A stretch of 7,795 nucleotides of DNA from Candidatus Cloacimonadota bacterium (GTDB taxonomy: Bacteria; Hydrothermota; E44-bin80), in the NCBI GenBank assembly GCA_004375785.1, contig SOKM01000346.1, positions 1-7,795 of the forward strand, read 5' to 3'. The notes beneath the pieces are model-generated. The model saw only the letters and a list, made by a program, of their open reading frames with translations. It was not told where the DNA came from and searched no databases. This document shows, one piece after another, positions 1 through 5,632 of the stretch. The position numbers and the translations under genes were made by a program. Position 1 is the stretch's first letter, and each line of letters starts with the position of its first letter.

Positions 1-42
1 AACTTTTAACTTATCCTATATCTCTCCTCCCTCTTCTGCCTT

Positions 43-62
43 CACCCTGATAAATCAGGGTG
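43..62. repeat. Perfect 20-bp palindrome in the region downstream of pcm
   Basis: CACCCTGAT and ATCAGGGTG are exact reverse complements separated by two bases. As RNA this would form an 8-bp stem with a TAAA loop. It lies about 90 bp beyond the pcm stop. Read in the direction of the operon, the hairpin is followed by a purine-rich stretch (GAAGGCAG) and not by a U-run, so a classical intrinsic terminator is not supported. It is more likely a dispersed palindromic repeat, or a hairpin that stabilises the 3' end of the operon mRNA. The surrounding 15-180 stretch is strongly pyrimidine-rich on the plus strand, with no other feature that I can support. Confidence 0.6.
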
Positions 63-114
63 CTATTCTCATTCCCACCACTTCCCTCTTTGCTCTCGCT
101 CTCTCCTCCATATA

Positions 115-149
115 TCTGGTGTTCTGATACTCTGGTGCTCTGATGCTCT
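115..149. repeat. Degenerate 8-bp tandem repeat, array 1
   Basis: Four consecutive octamers of the form TCTGRTRY (TCTGGTGT, TCTGATAC, TCTGGTGC, TCTGATGC) are followed by a partial TCT. The array ends four bases before the pcm stop codon, on that gene's downstream side. An array of the same octamer family lies at 7155-7198, also against a stop codon. The copies differ only at purine/purine or pyrimidine/pyrimidine positions, as expected for an old or deliberately degenerate repeat. No function is evident. Confidence 0.8.
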
Positions 150-153
150 TCCC

Positions 154-798
154 CTATTCCTCACTCCACCCTTCCCTCCCAATCAGAGGGACAAATGTGC
201 ATCCAAAACAGGGTTCCTCAACCATTTTACCTTTCCTCTTTCTCACCACTGTTAACACCTGAGAATAACTGCTGCCGATTGGAATAACCATCCTTCCGCC
301 CTCTTTCAATTGAGAAAAAAGCAATTCAGGAATCCTGGGAGCACCTGCAGTGATAAGTATTCCATCATAAGGAGCGGATTCACTCCAGCCGAGTGTTCCA
401 TCTCCTATCTTGAATGCAATGTTTATATAGCCCAATTTTTCAAGAGCAATTCTTGCTTTCTTCTCAAGAGCAGAAATCCTTTCAACTGTAAAAACACACT
501 CACAAATCTCAGCGAGTATAGCTGTCTGATAACCAGAGCCAGTTCCAATCTCAAGCACCCGAGAATCCTTCCCCAATTCTAATTTCTCCGTCATAACAGC
601 AACCATATAAGGCTGTGAGATTGTTTGACCATCTCCAATTGGCAGAGGAAAATCACCATAAGCACTTTCCCACATTGCCTCTTCTACAAAAAGATGTCTC
701 GGAACTTTAAGCATTGCCTCTATAACCCCTTTATCGGTTATTCTCCTTTTAATAATCTGGTTTTCCACCATCAATCTTCTCTTTTTCTCAAATTCCAT
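154..798 (-). CDS. pcm: Protein-L-isoaspartate O-methyltransferase
   Basis: This is a cytosolic repair enzyme that transfers a methyl group from S-adenosylmethionine to L-isoaspartyl residues in age-damaged proteins, starting their conversion back to aspartate. At 214 residues it has the usual length. Visible motifs are the family signature QTISQPYMVAVMTE (58-71), SAM-binding motif I VLEIGTGSGYQTA (81-93), GDGTLGW (132-138), PYDGILITAGAP (143-154) and the C-terminal FVPLIGREGW (202-211). The ATG lies inside the end of surE, an 11-bp overlap, with only a weak CAGAG ribosome site, so translation probably depends on coupling to surE. The surE-pcm order is a widely conserved pairing. It is the last gene of the four-gene minus-strand operon. 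Confidence 0.96.
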   Translation of the reverse strand: MEFEKKRRLMVENQIIKRRITDKGVIEAMLKVPRHLFVEEAMWESAYGDFPLPIGDGQTISQPYMVAVMTEKLELGKDSRVLEIGTGSGYQTAILAEICECVFTVERISALEKKARIALEKLGYINIAFKIGDGTLGWSESAPYDGILITAGAPRIPELLFSQLKEGGRMVIPIGSSYSQVLTVVRKRKGKMVEEPCFGCTFVPLIGREGWSEE

Positions 799-1561
799 CT
801 CTGAATTGTTTTAAAAGTTCATCAATATGTTTCCTCATATTTTCTACTTCCTTATAATGGGTGAGGTCAAGATGCAATGGTGTTACAGAAATTTTCCCTT
901 CTTCTATTGCTTCAAAATCCGTTCCATGAATTTTTTCCCATATCGGTGCATCACCACCTATCCAGTAATAATATTTCCCTCTTGGGTCAATATGCCGGAT
1001 AATATCATCCCTGTATATCCTCTTTCCAAGTTTTGTAATGGCAATCCCCTTTATCTCAGAAGACGGTAGGTTTGGAACATTTATATTAACAAGTGTTCCA
1101 GGACTAAGCATAAAATCCTTCAAAGATTTTACAAACCCCTTGATGAAAATTTTGGCAGAGTCAAATAATAAATCCTCCTTTCCAACAAGAGAAATAGAGA
1201 TTGACCTGATACCAAGGATTGTACCCTCAAATGCTGCTGCAACGGTTCCTGAATAGGTAACATCCTCTCCCATATTTGCACCATGATTTATACCTGATAT
1301 AATCAACTCAGGTAGATTACCTTTCATAAGTCCATGAACAGCAACAAGTACACAGTCGGTGGGGGTTCCATCGACAGTAAATTCCTTTTCACCTTTCTTA
1401 TTGATTCTCAGGGGAAAATCAAGGGTAAGTGAATGACTCGTTGCACTTCTCTCCCTATCAGGAGCAACAATACAGACATCGTTATCATCCTTTAATACAT
1501 CCTTGAGCTGTTTTATTCCTTTTGCATAGAAACCATCGTCATTTGTCAAGAGGATTCTCAT
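788..1561 (-). CDS. surE: 5'/3'-nucleotidase SurE
   Basis: SurE is a metal-dependent phosphatase acting on nucleoside 5'- and 3'-monophosphates (and short polyphosphate in some species). It is a cytosolic stationary-phase survival protein. The 257-residue length is typical. The N-terminus MRILLTNDDG carries the metal ligands D8 and D9. APDRERSATSHS (33-44) supplies S39, and SGINHGANMGEDVTYSGTVAAAFEG (89-113) supplies N92 and the conserved YSGTVAAA loop. All expected active-site residues are present. The ATG overlaps the upstream glycosyltransferase stop by 4 bp (ATGA), and AGGAG (plus-strand positions 1571-1575) sits 8 bases ahead, supporting this start. Its 3' end overlaps pcm by 11 bp. Confidence 0.97.
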   Translation of the reverse strand: MRILLTNDDGFYAKGIKQLKDVLKDDNDVCIVAPDRERSATSHSLTLDFPLRINKKGEKEFTVDGTPTDCVLVAVHGLMKGNLPELIISGINHGANMGEDVTYSGTVAAAFEGTILGIRSISISLVGKEDLLFDSAKIFIKGFVKSLKDFMLSPGTLVNINVPNLPSSEIKGIAITKLGKRIYRDDIIRHIDPRGKYYYWIGGDAPIWEKIHGTDFEAIEEGKISVTPLHLDLTHYKEVENMRKHIDELLKQFRDGI

Positions 1562-2217
1562 TCAAATAAACTCCTGCAGGCAAGCCCTATGAACCGAAAG
1601 GTATCAAGCAGTGGGTTTATATAACTCTTCTCTTCCCTGTATATCGTGCTGATTGGCACATATCCTATCTTAAACCCTATCCTTCCTGCTTTTATAAGTA
1701 TTTCTGATTCTGTATCGAACCTTCTGGTCTTTAGAGGAATATTCCTTAGAACTTCACTCGATATATACCTGAAACCAGACTGACTATCAAAAACCCGCTG
1801 TGATGCTATAAGAGATACAACAAGGGATGAAACCTTATTTGACAAATATCTTTTCATTGGCATATTTGTTAATGCCATTCGCCTGGTGCCAACCAGTATA
1901 TCAGCAGAATCTTTTGCTTTGATAAATCTCTCTATCTCCTCAGGCGCATGCTGTCCATCAGCATCCATTGTTATAACACCTTCAAAATAGTTTTTCAGGA
2001 CATATTCAAATGCGGTTTTGTGTGCCATCCCTTTTCCAAGATTTTTTTTATGTTTCAGTAATGTCACTCTGTATCTTTCAGCAATAGAAGATGTTCTATC
2101 ACTTGAACCATCATCAACCACAATTATGTTTTTCATAGGGAAGTCCTTAAAACGCTTGAGCAACTCTTCAATGTTCTTTTCTTCATTATACGCTGGAATA
2201 ATAATAGCAATCTTCAT
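1558..2217 (-). CDS. Family 2 glycosyltransferase (DPM1/polyprenyl-phosphate-like)
   Basis: This is a soluble GT-A fold glycosyltransferase using a nucleotide sugar. Motifs are PAYNE (8-12), VVDDGSSD (33-40, nucleotide binding), the metal-binding DADGQH (85-90), DSQSGFR (144-150) and TESE (169-172). These match the dolichol/polyprenyl-phosphate mannose- or glucose-synthase-like branch. At 219 residues it is the catalytic domain only, with no C-terminal membrane segments. The exact sugar and acceptor cannot be read from the sequence. Its 4-bp overlaps with the acyltransferase upstream and surE downstream suggest it works with the acyltransferase on an envelope lipid or a lipid-linked sugar (inference). 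A GGAAG ribosome site lies just before the start. Confidence 0.9.
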   Translation of the reverse strand: MKIAIIIPAYNEEKNIEELLKRFKDFPMKNIIVVDDGSSDRTSSIAERYRVTLLKHKKNLGKGMAHKTAFEYVLKNYFEGVITMDADGQHAPEEIERFIKAKDSADILVGTRRMALTNMPMKRYLSNKVSSLVVSLIASQRVFDSQSGFRYISSEVLRNIPLKTRRFDTESEILIKAGRIGFKIGYVPISTIYREEKSYINPLLDTFRFIGLACRSLFE

Positions 2218-3083
2218 TTCTCTTCCGTCACCCAGAACGGCTCAAATCTATACCACTGATTTGGATATCTTCTGATATAACCTTCAAGAGTTTTCACCCA
2301 TTTCATCAAATATTTTTTTACCTCTTCCTCCTTATAACTTTTACCTTCAAAGTAAATCGGATTCTCAAAAATAACATCATACTTGCACATTCCAACCCTT
2401 ACGGCAAATGTAGGAATGACAGGAGCACCGCATCTTATCCCTAAGAGAAAAGCACCCGTTGGAAATTTCGTCTCTTTACCAAAAAAGGGAACCTCTACCC
2501 CTTGATTCGTAAAATTCCTGTCTCCCACTATTGCCACAAGCCCGTTCCTTCTTAATTTTCGTAAAGATTTTCGTACTGCGTCCTCGAGATATACAACCTC
2601 CATACCCTGTTGCTGCCTTCTATCAAAAAAGTATTTAGTGATAAATCTATTTCTAAACCTATTCGCAATAACTATCGGTGGATAACCAAGATAGGTAAGT
2701 GTTGAAGCACCCCATTCCCAGTTACCAAGATGTCCCGTAATGAAAATGACACCTTTTTCCTTTTTTAGTGCTTTTCCCACCTTTTCAAATCCGATTGGAT
2801 TCAAGAAATTTCTGAAGTTCTTCTGGTTTATCCTTTTTATAATCAGGAATTCATAGAAAAAGCTGGCAAAATTCAGAAAGGTATCTAACACTAATCTTTT
2901 CTTTTCCCATCCCCTCAATCTGCTCTTAAAAACATATGTAAGGTTTTTTTCAACATTTATTCTCTGTTTTCTATAAAAAGTGGAATACAACGCTACAATA
3001 ATCCATTTTGCGAGGAAGTGAGCTAACCTTACAGGTATTATATAAGAGAGAAAATTAACAATAAAATAAAAAGCTGTTTCCAT
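2214..3083 (-). CDS. LpxL/HtrB-family lysophospholipid or lipid A acyltransferase
   Basis: This membrane-associated acyltransferase transfers a fatty acyl chain to lipid A or a related envelope lipid at the inner membrane. The 289-residue length is normal for the family. A hydrophobic N-terminus (about residues 5-35) anchors it. The catalytic HX4E motif is HLGNWE (118-123). GDRN (187-190), VPFFGKETKFPTGAFLLG (198-215) and the C-terminal YPNQWYRFEPFW (273-284) are the expected family blocks. It is the first gene of the minus-strand operon and ends in a 4-bp overlap with the glycosyltransferase. The ATG has only an AGG directly against it, so the start is less certain than the family call. Whether the substrate is lipid A or another glycolipid is unknown, since no other lpx gene is in the window. 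Confidence 0.92.
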   Translation of the reverse strand: METAFYFIVNFLSYIIPVRLAHFLAKWIIVALYSTFYRKQRINVEKNLTYVFKSRLRGWEKKRLVLDTFLNFASFFYEFLIIKRINQKNFRNFLNPIGFEKVGKALKKEKGVIFITGHLGNWEWGASTLTYLGYPPIVIANRFRNRFITKYFFDRRQQQGMEVVYLEDAVRKSLRKLRRNGLVAIVGDRNFTNQGVEVPFFGKETKFPTGAFLLGIRCGAPVIPTFAVRVGMCKYDVIFENPIYFEGKSYKEEEVKKYLMKWVKTLEGYIRRYPNQWYRFEPFWVTEEK

Positions 3084-3134
3084 CCTAATAGTAAATATTC
3101 AGTGAACTACATGTTATAACTTTCTAACATAAAT

Positions 3135-3140
3135 ATTATA
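3135..3140 (-). promoter_or_regulatory. Possible -10 box for the minus-strand operon
   Basis: On the minus strand, TATAAT matches the -10 consensus exactly and lies about 50 bases before the acyltransferase start. The expected -35 position (about 3158-3163) reads AACCGT, which is a poor match. It may be activator-dependent, or the real promoter may lie elsewhere in the 3084-3380 stretch. Confidence 0.3.
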
Positions 3141-3321
3141 ATCTCGTTTACTGTTTTACGGTTACGATTAAATCACGAAAGTCCCTAATTACTTGCATGT
3201 CTATTACCGACTGACGCTTTACGATACGGGCTTCGTTACCCTAACCGTTACCGACACCATGACGGGATTTACTGAGTATTTACGTTAAAGAGTATCTGCA
3301 TCATTACTCATAAACACTACG
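3141..3321. other. TTAC-rich, CpG-dense non-coding block
   Basis: This is the central part of the 354-bp space between the divergent genes. It contains eleven TTAC tetramers (starting at 3148, 3156, 3162, 3189, 3204, 3219, 3236, 3248, 3269, 3280 and 3304), where about one is expected in a random AT-rich stretch. It also has 14 CpG against 4 GpC dinucleotides, the reverse of the bias in the adjacent gene (3441-3620 has about 1 CpG and 4 GpC). TTACCGAC occurs twice (3204, 3248), and ACGGTTA (3158) has an inverted partner TAACCGT (3242). No open reading frame or strong hairpin explains it. It could be a dispersed element, a regulatory region with many binding sites, or a decayed import. Confidence 0.5.
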
Positions 3322-3380
3322 AAAATTTATACCACAAAATCTTTCATATGGCAAGAAAAAAATAAGATGTAAAAAAGTAC

Positions 3381-3409
3381 TTGAAAAAACTTCGACCTTG
3401 TGTTAGTAT
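3381..3409 (+). promoter_or_regulatory. Sigma-70-type promoter for the PPIase gene
   Basis: The -35 box TTGAAA (3381-3386) and the -10 box TAGTAT (3404-3409) are separated by exactly 17 bp. Transcription would start near 3416, giving a short leader of about 20 nt before the ATG at 3438. A T-rich/A-rich stretch precedes the -35 box. There is no competing promoter between this and the ribosome site. Confidence 0.65.
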
Positions 3410-3420
3410 GCATAAAATTT

Positions 3421-3427
3421 AAGGAGG
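3421..3427 (+). promoter_or_regulatory. Strong Shine-Dalgarno that decides the PPIase start
   Basis: AAGGAGG, continuing TTGAT, closely matches the complement of the 16S rRNA 3' end. Three ATGs follow. The one at 3431 is only 3 bases away and out of frame. Those at 3438 and 3441 are adjacent and in frame, 10 and 13 bases away. The 3438 ATG is preferred for spacing. Confidence 0.8.
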
Positions 3428-3437
3428 TTGATGCTAT

Positions 3438-5243
3438 ATGATGAGAGAATTAAGAAAACGAATGACTTTTTTCCTCTGGTTTGCTGTCTCAGCATTCATT
3501 TTATTTATCTTCTTACAATGGGGAATGAATGTTTCTGGAAGAAAGAGTGGTGGAAGAAATATAAATGTGATTGCAAAAGTTAATGGTATATCCATAAAGG
3601 CTCAAACATATGGAGAGACACTGAATAAATTACTAAATAATCTCAGGGATTCCCAAAACCTCACATATATTGAGCCACTGACTGAAAGAATTATAGAGGA
3701 AAATGCATTTGAGGAACTTGTTCAAAAGGCTATTCTTATGAATGAAATAAAGGAAAACAACATCTATGTAACAGCTAATGAAGTGAAGGAGATTATAAAA
3801 AACTCTCCACCAAAAGAAATTTTGGAAGATTCTACAATGTACACACATGGTAAATTTGATTTTCAAAAATATCTTGATGTGCTCCTCAATCCAGCAAACA
3901 GATACTGGCTGTACGAACAGGAAATGAGAATTAGAGAAGAATATCCTCTGAGAAAACTTCAATTAATGTTTTCTTCAGGTATTAAGGTTACACAACCGGA
4001 GGTGCTAAAATTTTATCAGGAGGAGAGCCTGAAAGTGAAGGTTAGATATATATCTTTCAGGGTGGAAGATTATCTTGATAAGATTTCACTTTCTGAAAAA
4101 GAACTGAAAGACTATTATGCTGTCCATAAAGAGGAATATAAAGTAGGTGAAGGAATAAAACTAAAAAGCGTCTCATTCGAAGTAAAACCTTCTCTTATTG
4201 ATAAAATGGAGGCAAAAAGAGAGATAGATGACATATATAACCTATATAAAGTTGGTATAAACTTTGATACACTCGCAATGAACTATTCGCAGGATATAAA
4301 CACCAATCAGGGTGGTGGAGACCTGGGATTTATAAAAAAGGGTGACGTTGCCCCTGAAATGGAAAAGGTTACTTATTCCTTAAAAAAAGATGAAGTCTCA
4401 GAACCTTTCCAGACCTCCTTTGGCTGGCATATATTAAAGGTCACAGATATTAAAGGAAAAGAAAGAAAAATCAGTCATATATTGATAAAGATTGTCCCTG
4501 GTTACGAAACAATATCAGGAATAAGAGAGAGAGTTGATAACTTTAAAAACCAGGTTAAAGAGAAAGAATTCGAAGAATCTGCAGATTCATTCAAACTCGA
4601 AATAAAAGAACTCGTTCTTTATAAAGAAAATGCTGATTTAGTTCCCGAAATAGGGAGGGTTGTCAATATTAGCAATTTTATCTTTAATAAAAAAATGAAG
4701 AAGAACGATGTCATAGGGCCATTTGTTGGATATGACAGCAATTTCTATCTTTTCCTTTTTGAAGAGGATGTAGAACCCAGGACAACGAGTTTTGAAGAAA
4801 TTAAGGAAAGCATAGAGGAAAAAGCAAAGAGGGAAAAGGCACTTGAGTTAGCAAAAGAAAATGCAAAAAGATGTTTTGAAGAAATAAAAAAGGTAAAAAG
4901 CCTTTCTCAGGCTGCAACTATTTTTTCAAAAACAGCAAGAAATACAAACTTCTTTTCAATGTGGGACTTCATTCCTGAAGTTCCTTATTCTTCGGAATTC
5001 TATGGACTCGCATTTACTATGAATGAGGGAGAAATTGGTTTGGCATCAACGAAGAAAGGAACATTTATCATTGAGTTGTTAAAGAGAGAGGATGTTGAGA
5101 AGGAGGAGTTTGAAAAAGCATCAGGTCCTCTCATTATTGATATATTCATTAGGAAACGAAATGCTCAACTTACATACTGGTTTCAAAAATTGCGAAATGA
5201 TGCAAAAATAAATGATGACCGCAACCTGATAAACATATATTAA
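3438..5243 (+). CDS. Membrane-anchored SurA/PpiD-type peptidyl-prolyl isomerase
   Basis: This is a foldase/chaperone for exported proteins, acting at the outer face of the inner membrane. A short basic N-terminus (RELRKRM) and one hydrophobic helix (about 10-30) form an uncleaved anchor with the rest in the periplasm, as in PpiD. Residues about 40-200 resemble the SurA/PpiD N-terminal chaperone region, ending in the helix preceding the PPIase. The parvulin (PpiC) domain is about 238-338, with NQGGGDLGFI (290-299), PEMEK and the closing SFGWHILKV (327-335). Residues 341-600 form a charged, helix-rich C-terminal region with a possible second, degenerate parvulin repeat (RKISHILI at 343-350). 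The length of 601 residues is close to PpiD of E. coli (623). It is monocistronic with its own promoter. No intrinsic terminator is evident after the stop, only a T8 run (5244-5251) without a stem. Confidence 0.9.
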   Translation: MMRELRKRMTFFLWFAVSAFILFIFLQWGMNVSGRKSGGRNINVIAKVNGISIKAQTYGETLNKLLNNLRDSQNLTYIEPLTERIIEENAFEELVQKAILMNEIKENNIYVTANEVKEIIKNSPPKEILEDSTMYTHGKFDFQKYLDVLLNPANRYWLYEQEMRIREEYPLRKLQLMFSSGIKVTQPEVLKFYQEESLKVKVRYISFRVEDYLDKISLSEKELKDYYAVHKEEYKVGEGIKLKSVSFEVKPSLIDKMEAKREIDDIYNLYKVGINFDTLAMNYSQDINTNQGGGDLGFIKKGDVAPEMEKVTYSLKKDEVSEPFQTSFGWHILKVTDIKGKERKISHILIKIVPGYETISGIRERVDNFKNQVKEKEFEESADSFKLEIKELVLYKENADLVPEIGRVVNISNFIFNKKMKKNDVIGPFVGYDSNFYLFLFEEDVEPRTTSFEEIKESIEEKAKREKALELAKENAKRCFEEIKKVKSLSQAATIFSKTARNTNFFSMWDFIPEVPYSSEFYGLAFTMNEGEIGLASTKKGTFIIELLKREDVEKEEFEKASGPLIIDIFIRKRNAQLTYWFQKLRNDAKINDDRNLINIY

Positions 5244-5289
5244 TTTTTTTTATAGATTATCATTGCGATTGTTTTACTGTAATGCTTGG

Positions 5290-5336
5290 GTAGCCGCAGG
5301 TCCTGTCCTGAGTATTGTCGAAGGATCAGCCTACGG
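5290..5336. repeat. REP-like palindrome, GTAG-headed, apparently interrupted by a second one
   Basis: GTAG (5290-5293) is followed by CCGCAGG (5294-5300), which pairs with CCTACGG (5330-5336) at six of seven positions. Between these arms lies TGTCCTGAG...CGAAGGATCA (5305-5328). Its ends TG-TCCT and AGGA-t-CA also pair, and its core resembles the CCTGAGNNTGTCGAAGG palindrome frequent in many bacterial genomes. The simplest reading is one short palindrome carrying another inside it. A GTAG tetranucleotide at the 5' foot is typical of REP elements moved by RAYT (TnpA-REP) transposases. Confidence 0.55.
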
Positions 5337-5345
5337 GTTGGAGCA

Positions 5346-5388
5346 GCAGAGCTTGCCATGTACCGTATGGTAACATGGCTTGCTCTGC
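5346..5388. repeat. Long interrupted hairpin (43 bp)
   Basis: The outer arms GCAGAGC (5346-5352) and GCTCTGC (5382-5388) pair perfectly. After a TT/TT mismatch the inner arms GCCATG-TACC (5355-5364) and GGTA-a-CATGGC (5369-5379) pair with one bulged A, leaving the loop GTAT. The flanking GGAG (5340-5343) is another tetranucleotide seen at the foot of REP elements. No U-run follows on either strand, so a terminator role is not supported. Confidence 0.65.
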
Positions 5389-5394
5389 GTTTAT

Positions 5395-5446
5395 GGAGTG
5401 CAATAGCGATGTTATTGCAGATGCAAAATCACCGATTTTGCACTCC
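5395..5446. repeat. Three-way-junction palindrome (two hairpins closed by a shared stem)
   Basis: GGAG (5395-5398) and CTCC (5443-5446) close the element. Inside are two perfect hairpins in a row. TGCAATA (5399-5405) pairs with TATTGCA (5413-5419) over a 7-base loop. TGCAAAATC (5422-5430) pairs with GATTTTGCA (5434-5442) over the loop ACC. Only two bases (GA) are left unpaired between the hairpins. The outer GGAGTGCAA and TTGCACTCC are also exact complements, so a single long-stem alternative exists. Followed by an A-run on the plus strand, it is not a plus-strand terminator. Confidence 0.75.
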
Positions 5447-5459
5447 AAAAAAATCATTT

Positions 5460-5481
5460 GTAGGAGCAACCTCCTGGTTGC
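5460..5481. repeat. REP-like palindrome with GTAG foot
   Basis: GTAG (5460-5463) with the following GAG leads into GCAACC (5466-5471), loop TCCT, and GGTTGC (5476-5481), a perfect 6-bp stem. The layout, GTAGGAGC followed by a short GC-rich stem and then GAC, closely resembles the REP elements of Pseudomonas and relatives. No transposase gene is present in the window. Confidence 0.6.
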
Positions 5482-5632
5482 GACCCTGTTCTTACGCGAA
5501 GTAATCTCCTGTAAGCAATTTTACATTCAATATTTTTCTCTTCTATGAAAGAGTCTTTATCCATACTGCAATAATGAATTGAGACACAACTATTCCTTTA
5601 TCATAACTGGTGTTTCTTTCTAAAAGAGAAAA
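5482..5632. other. Remainder of the convergent intergenic space, nothing recognised
   Basis: These 151 bases lie between the REP-like cluster and the transporter stop codon. They are AT-rich. A weak inverted repeat (TTTCTTT at 5613-5619 against AGAGAAA at 5625-5631) directly beyond the transporter stop is the only hairpin candidate for ending its transcript, and it is not convincing. No open reading frame with a ribosome site is seen. Confidence 0.5.

Noticed and set aside
115..149. CRISPR-like array
   Set aside because: The 8-bp units are contiguous with no spacers, and no cas gene is in the window.
3431..3433. Earlier ATG upstream of the PPIase start
   Set aside because: It is three bases from the Shine-Dalgarno, out of frame with the gene, and its frame has no recognisable product.
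3633..3962. Minus-strand frame of 109 codons inside the PPIase gene
   Set aside because: It lies wholly inside a well-supported gene, with no motif and no start signal.
5244..5251. T8 run right after the PPIase stop as an intrinsic terminator
   Set aside because: There is no GC-rich stem immediately before it, and the palindromes follow rather than precede the run.
5346..5446. tRNA or riboswitch suggested by the hairpins
   Set aside because: There is no cloverleaf with T-arm or anticodon features and no CCA end. The location between convergent 3' ends does not suit a riboswitch.
5286..5548. Short plus-strand open frames (72 and 77 codons) over the REP-like cluster
   Set aside because: They run through palindromic repeats, have no ribosome site and resemble no protein family. 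They are chance frames.
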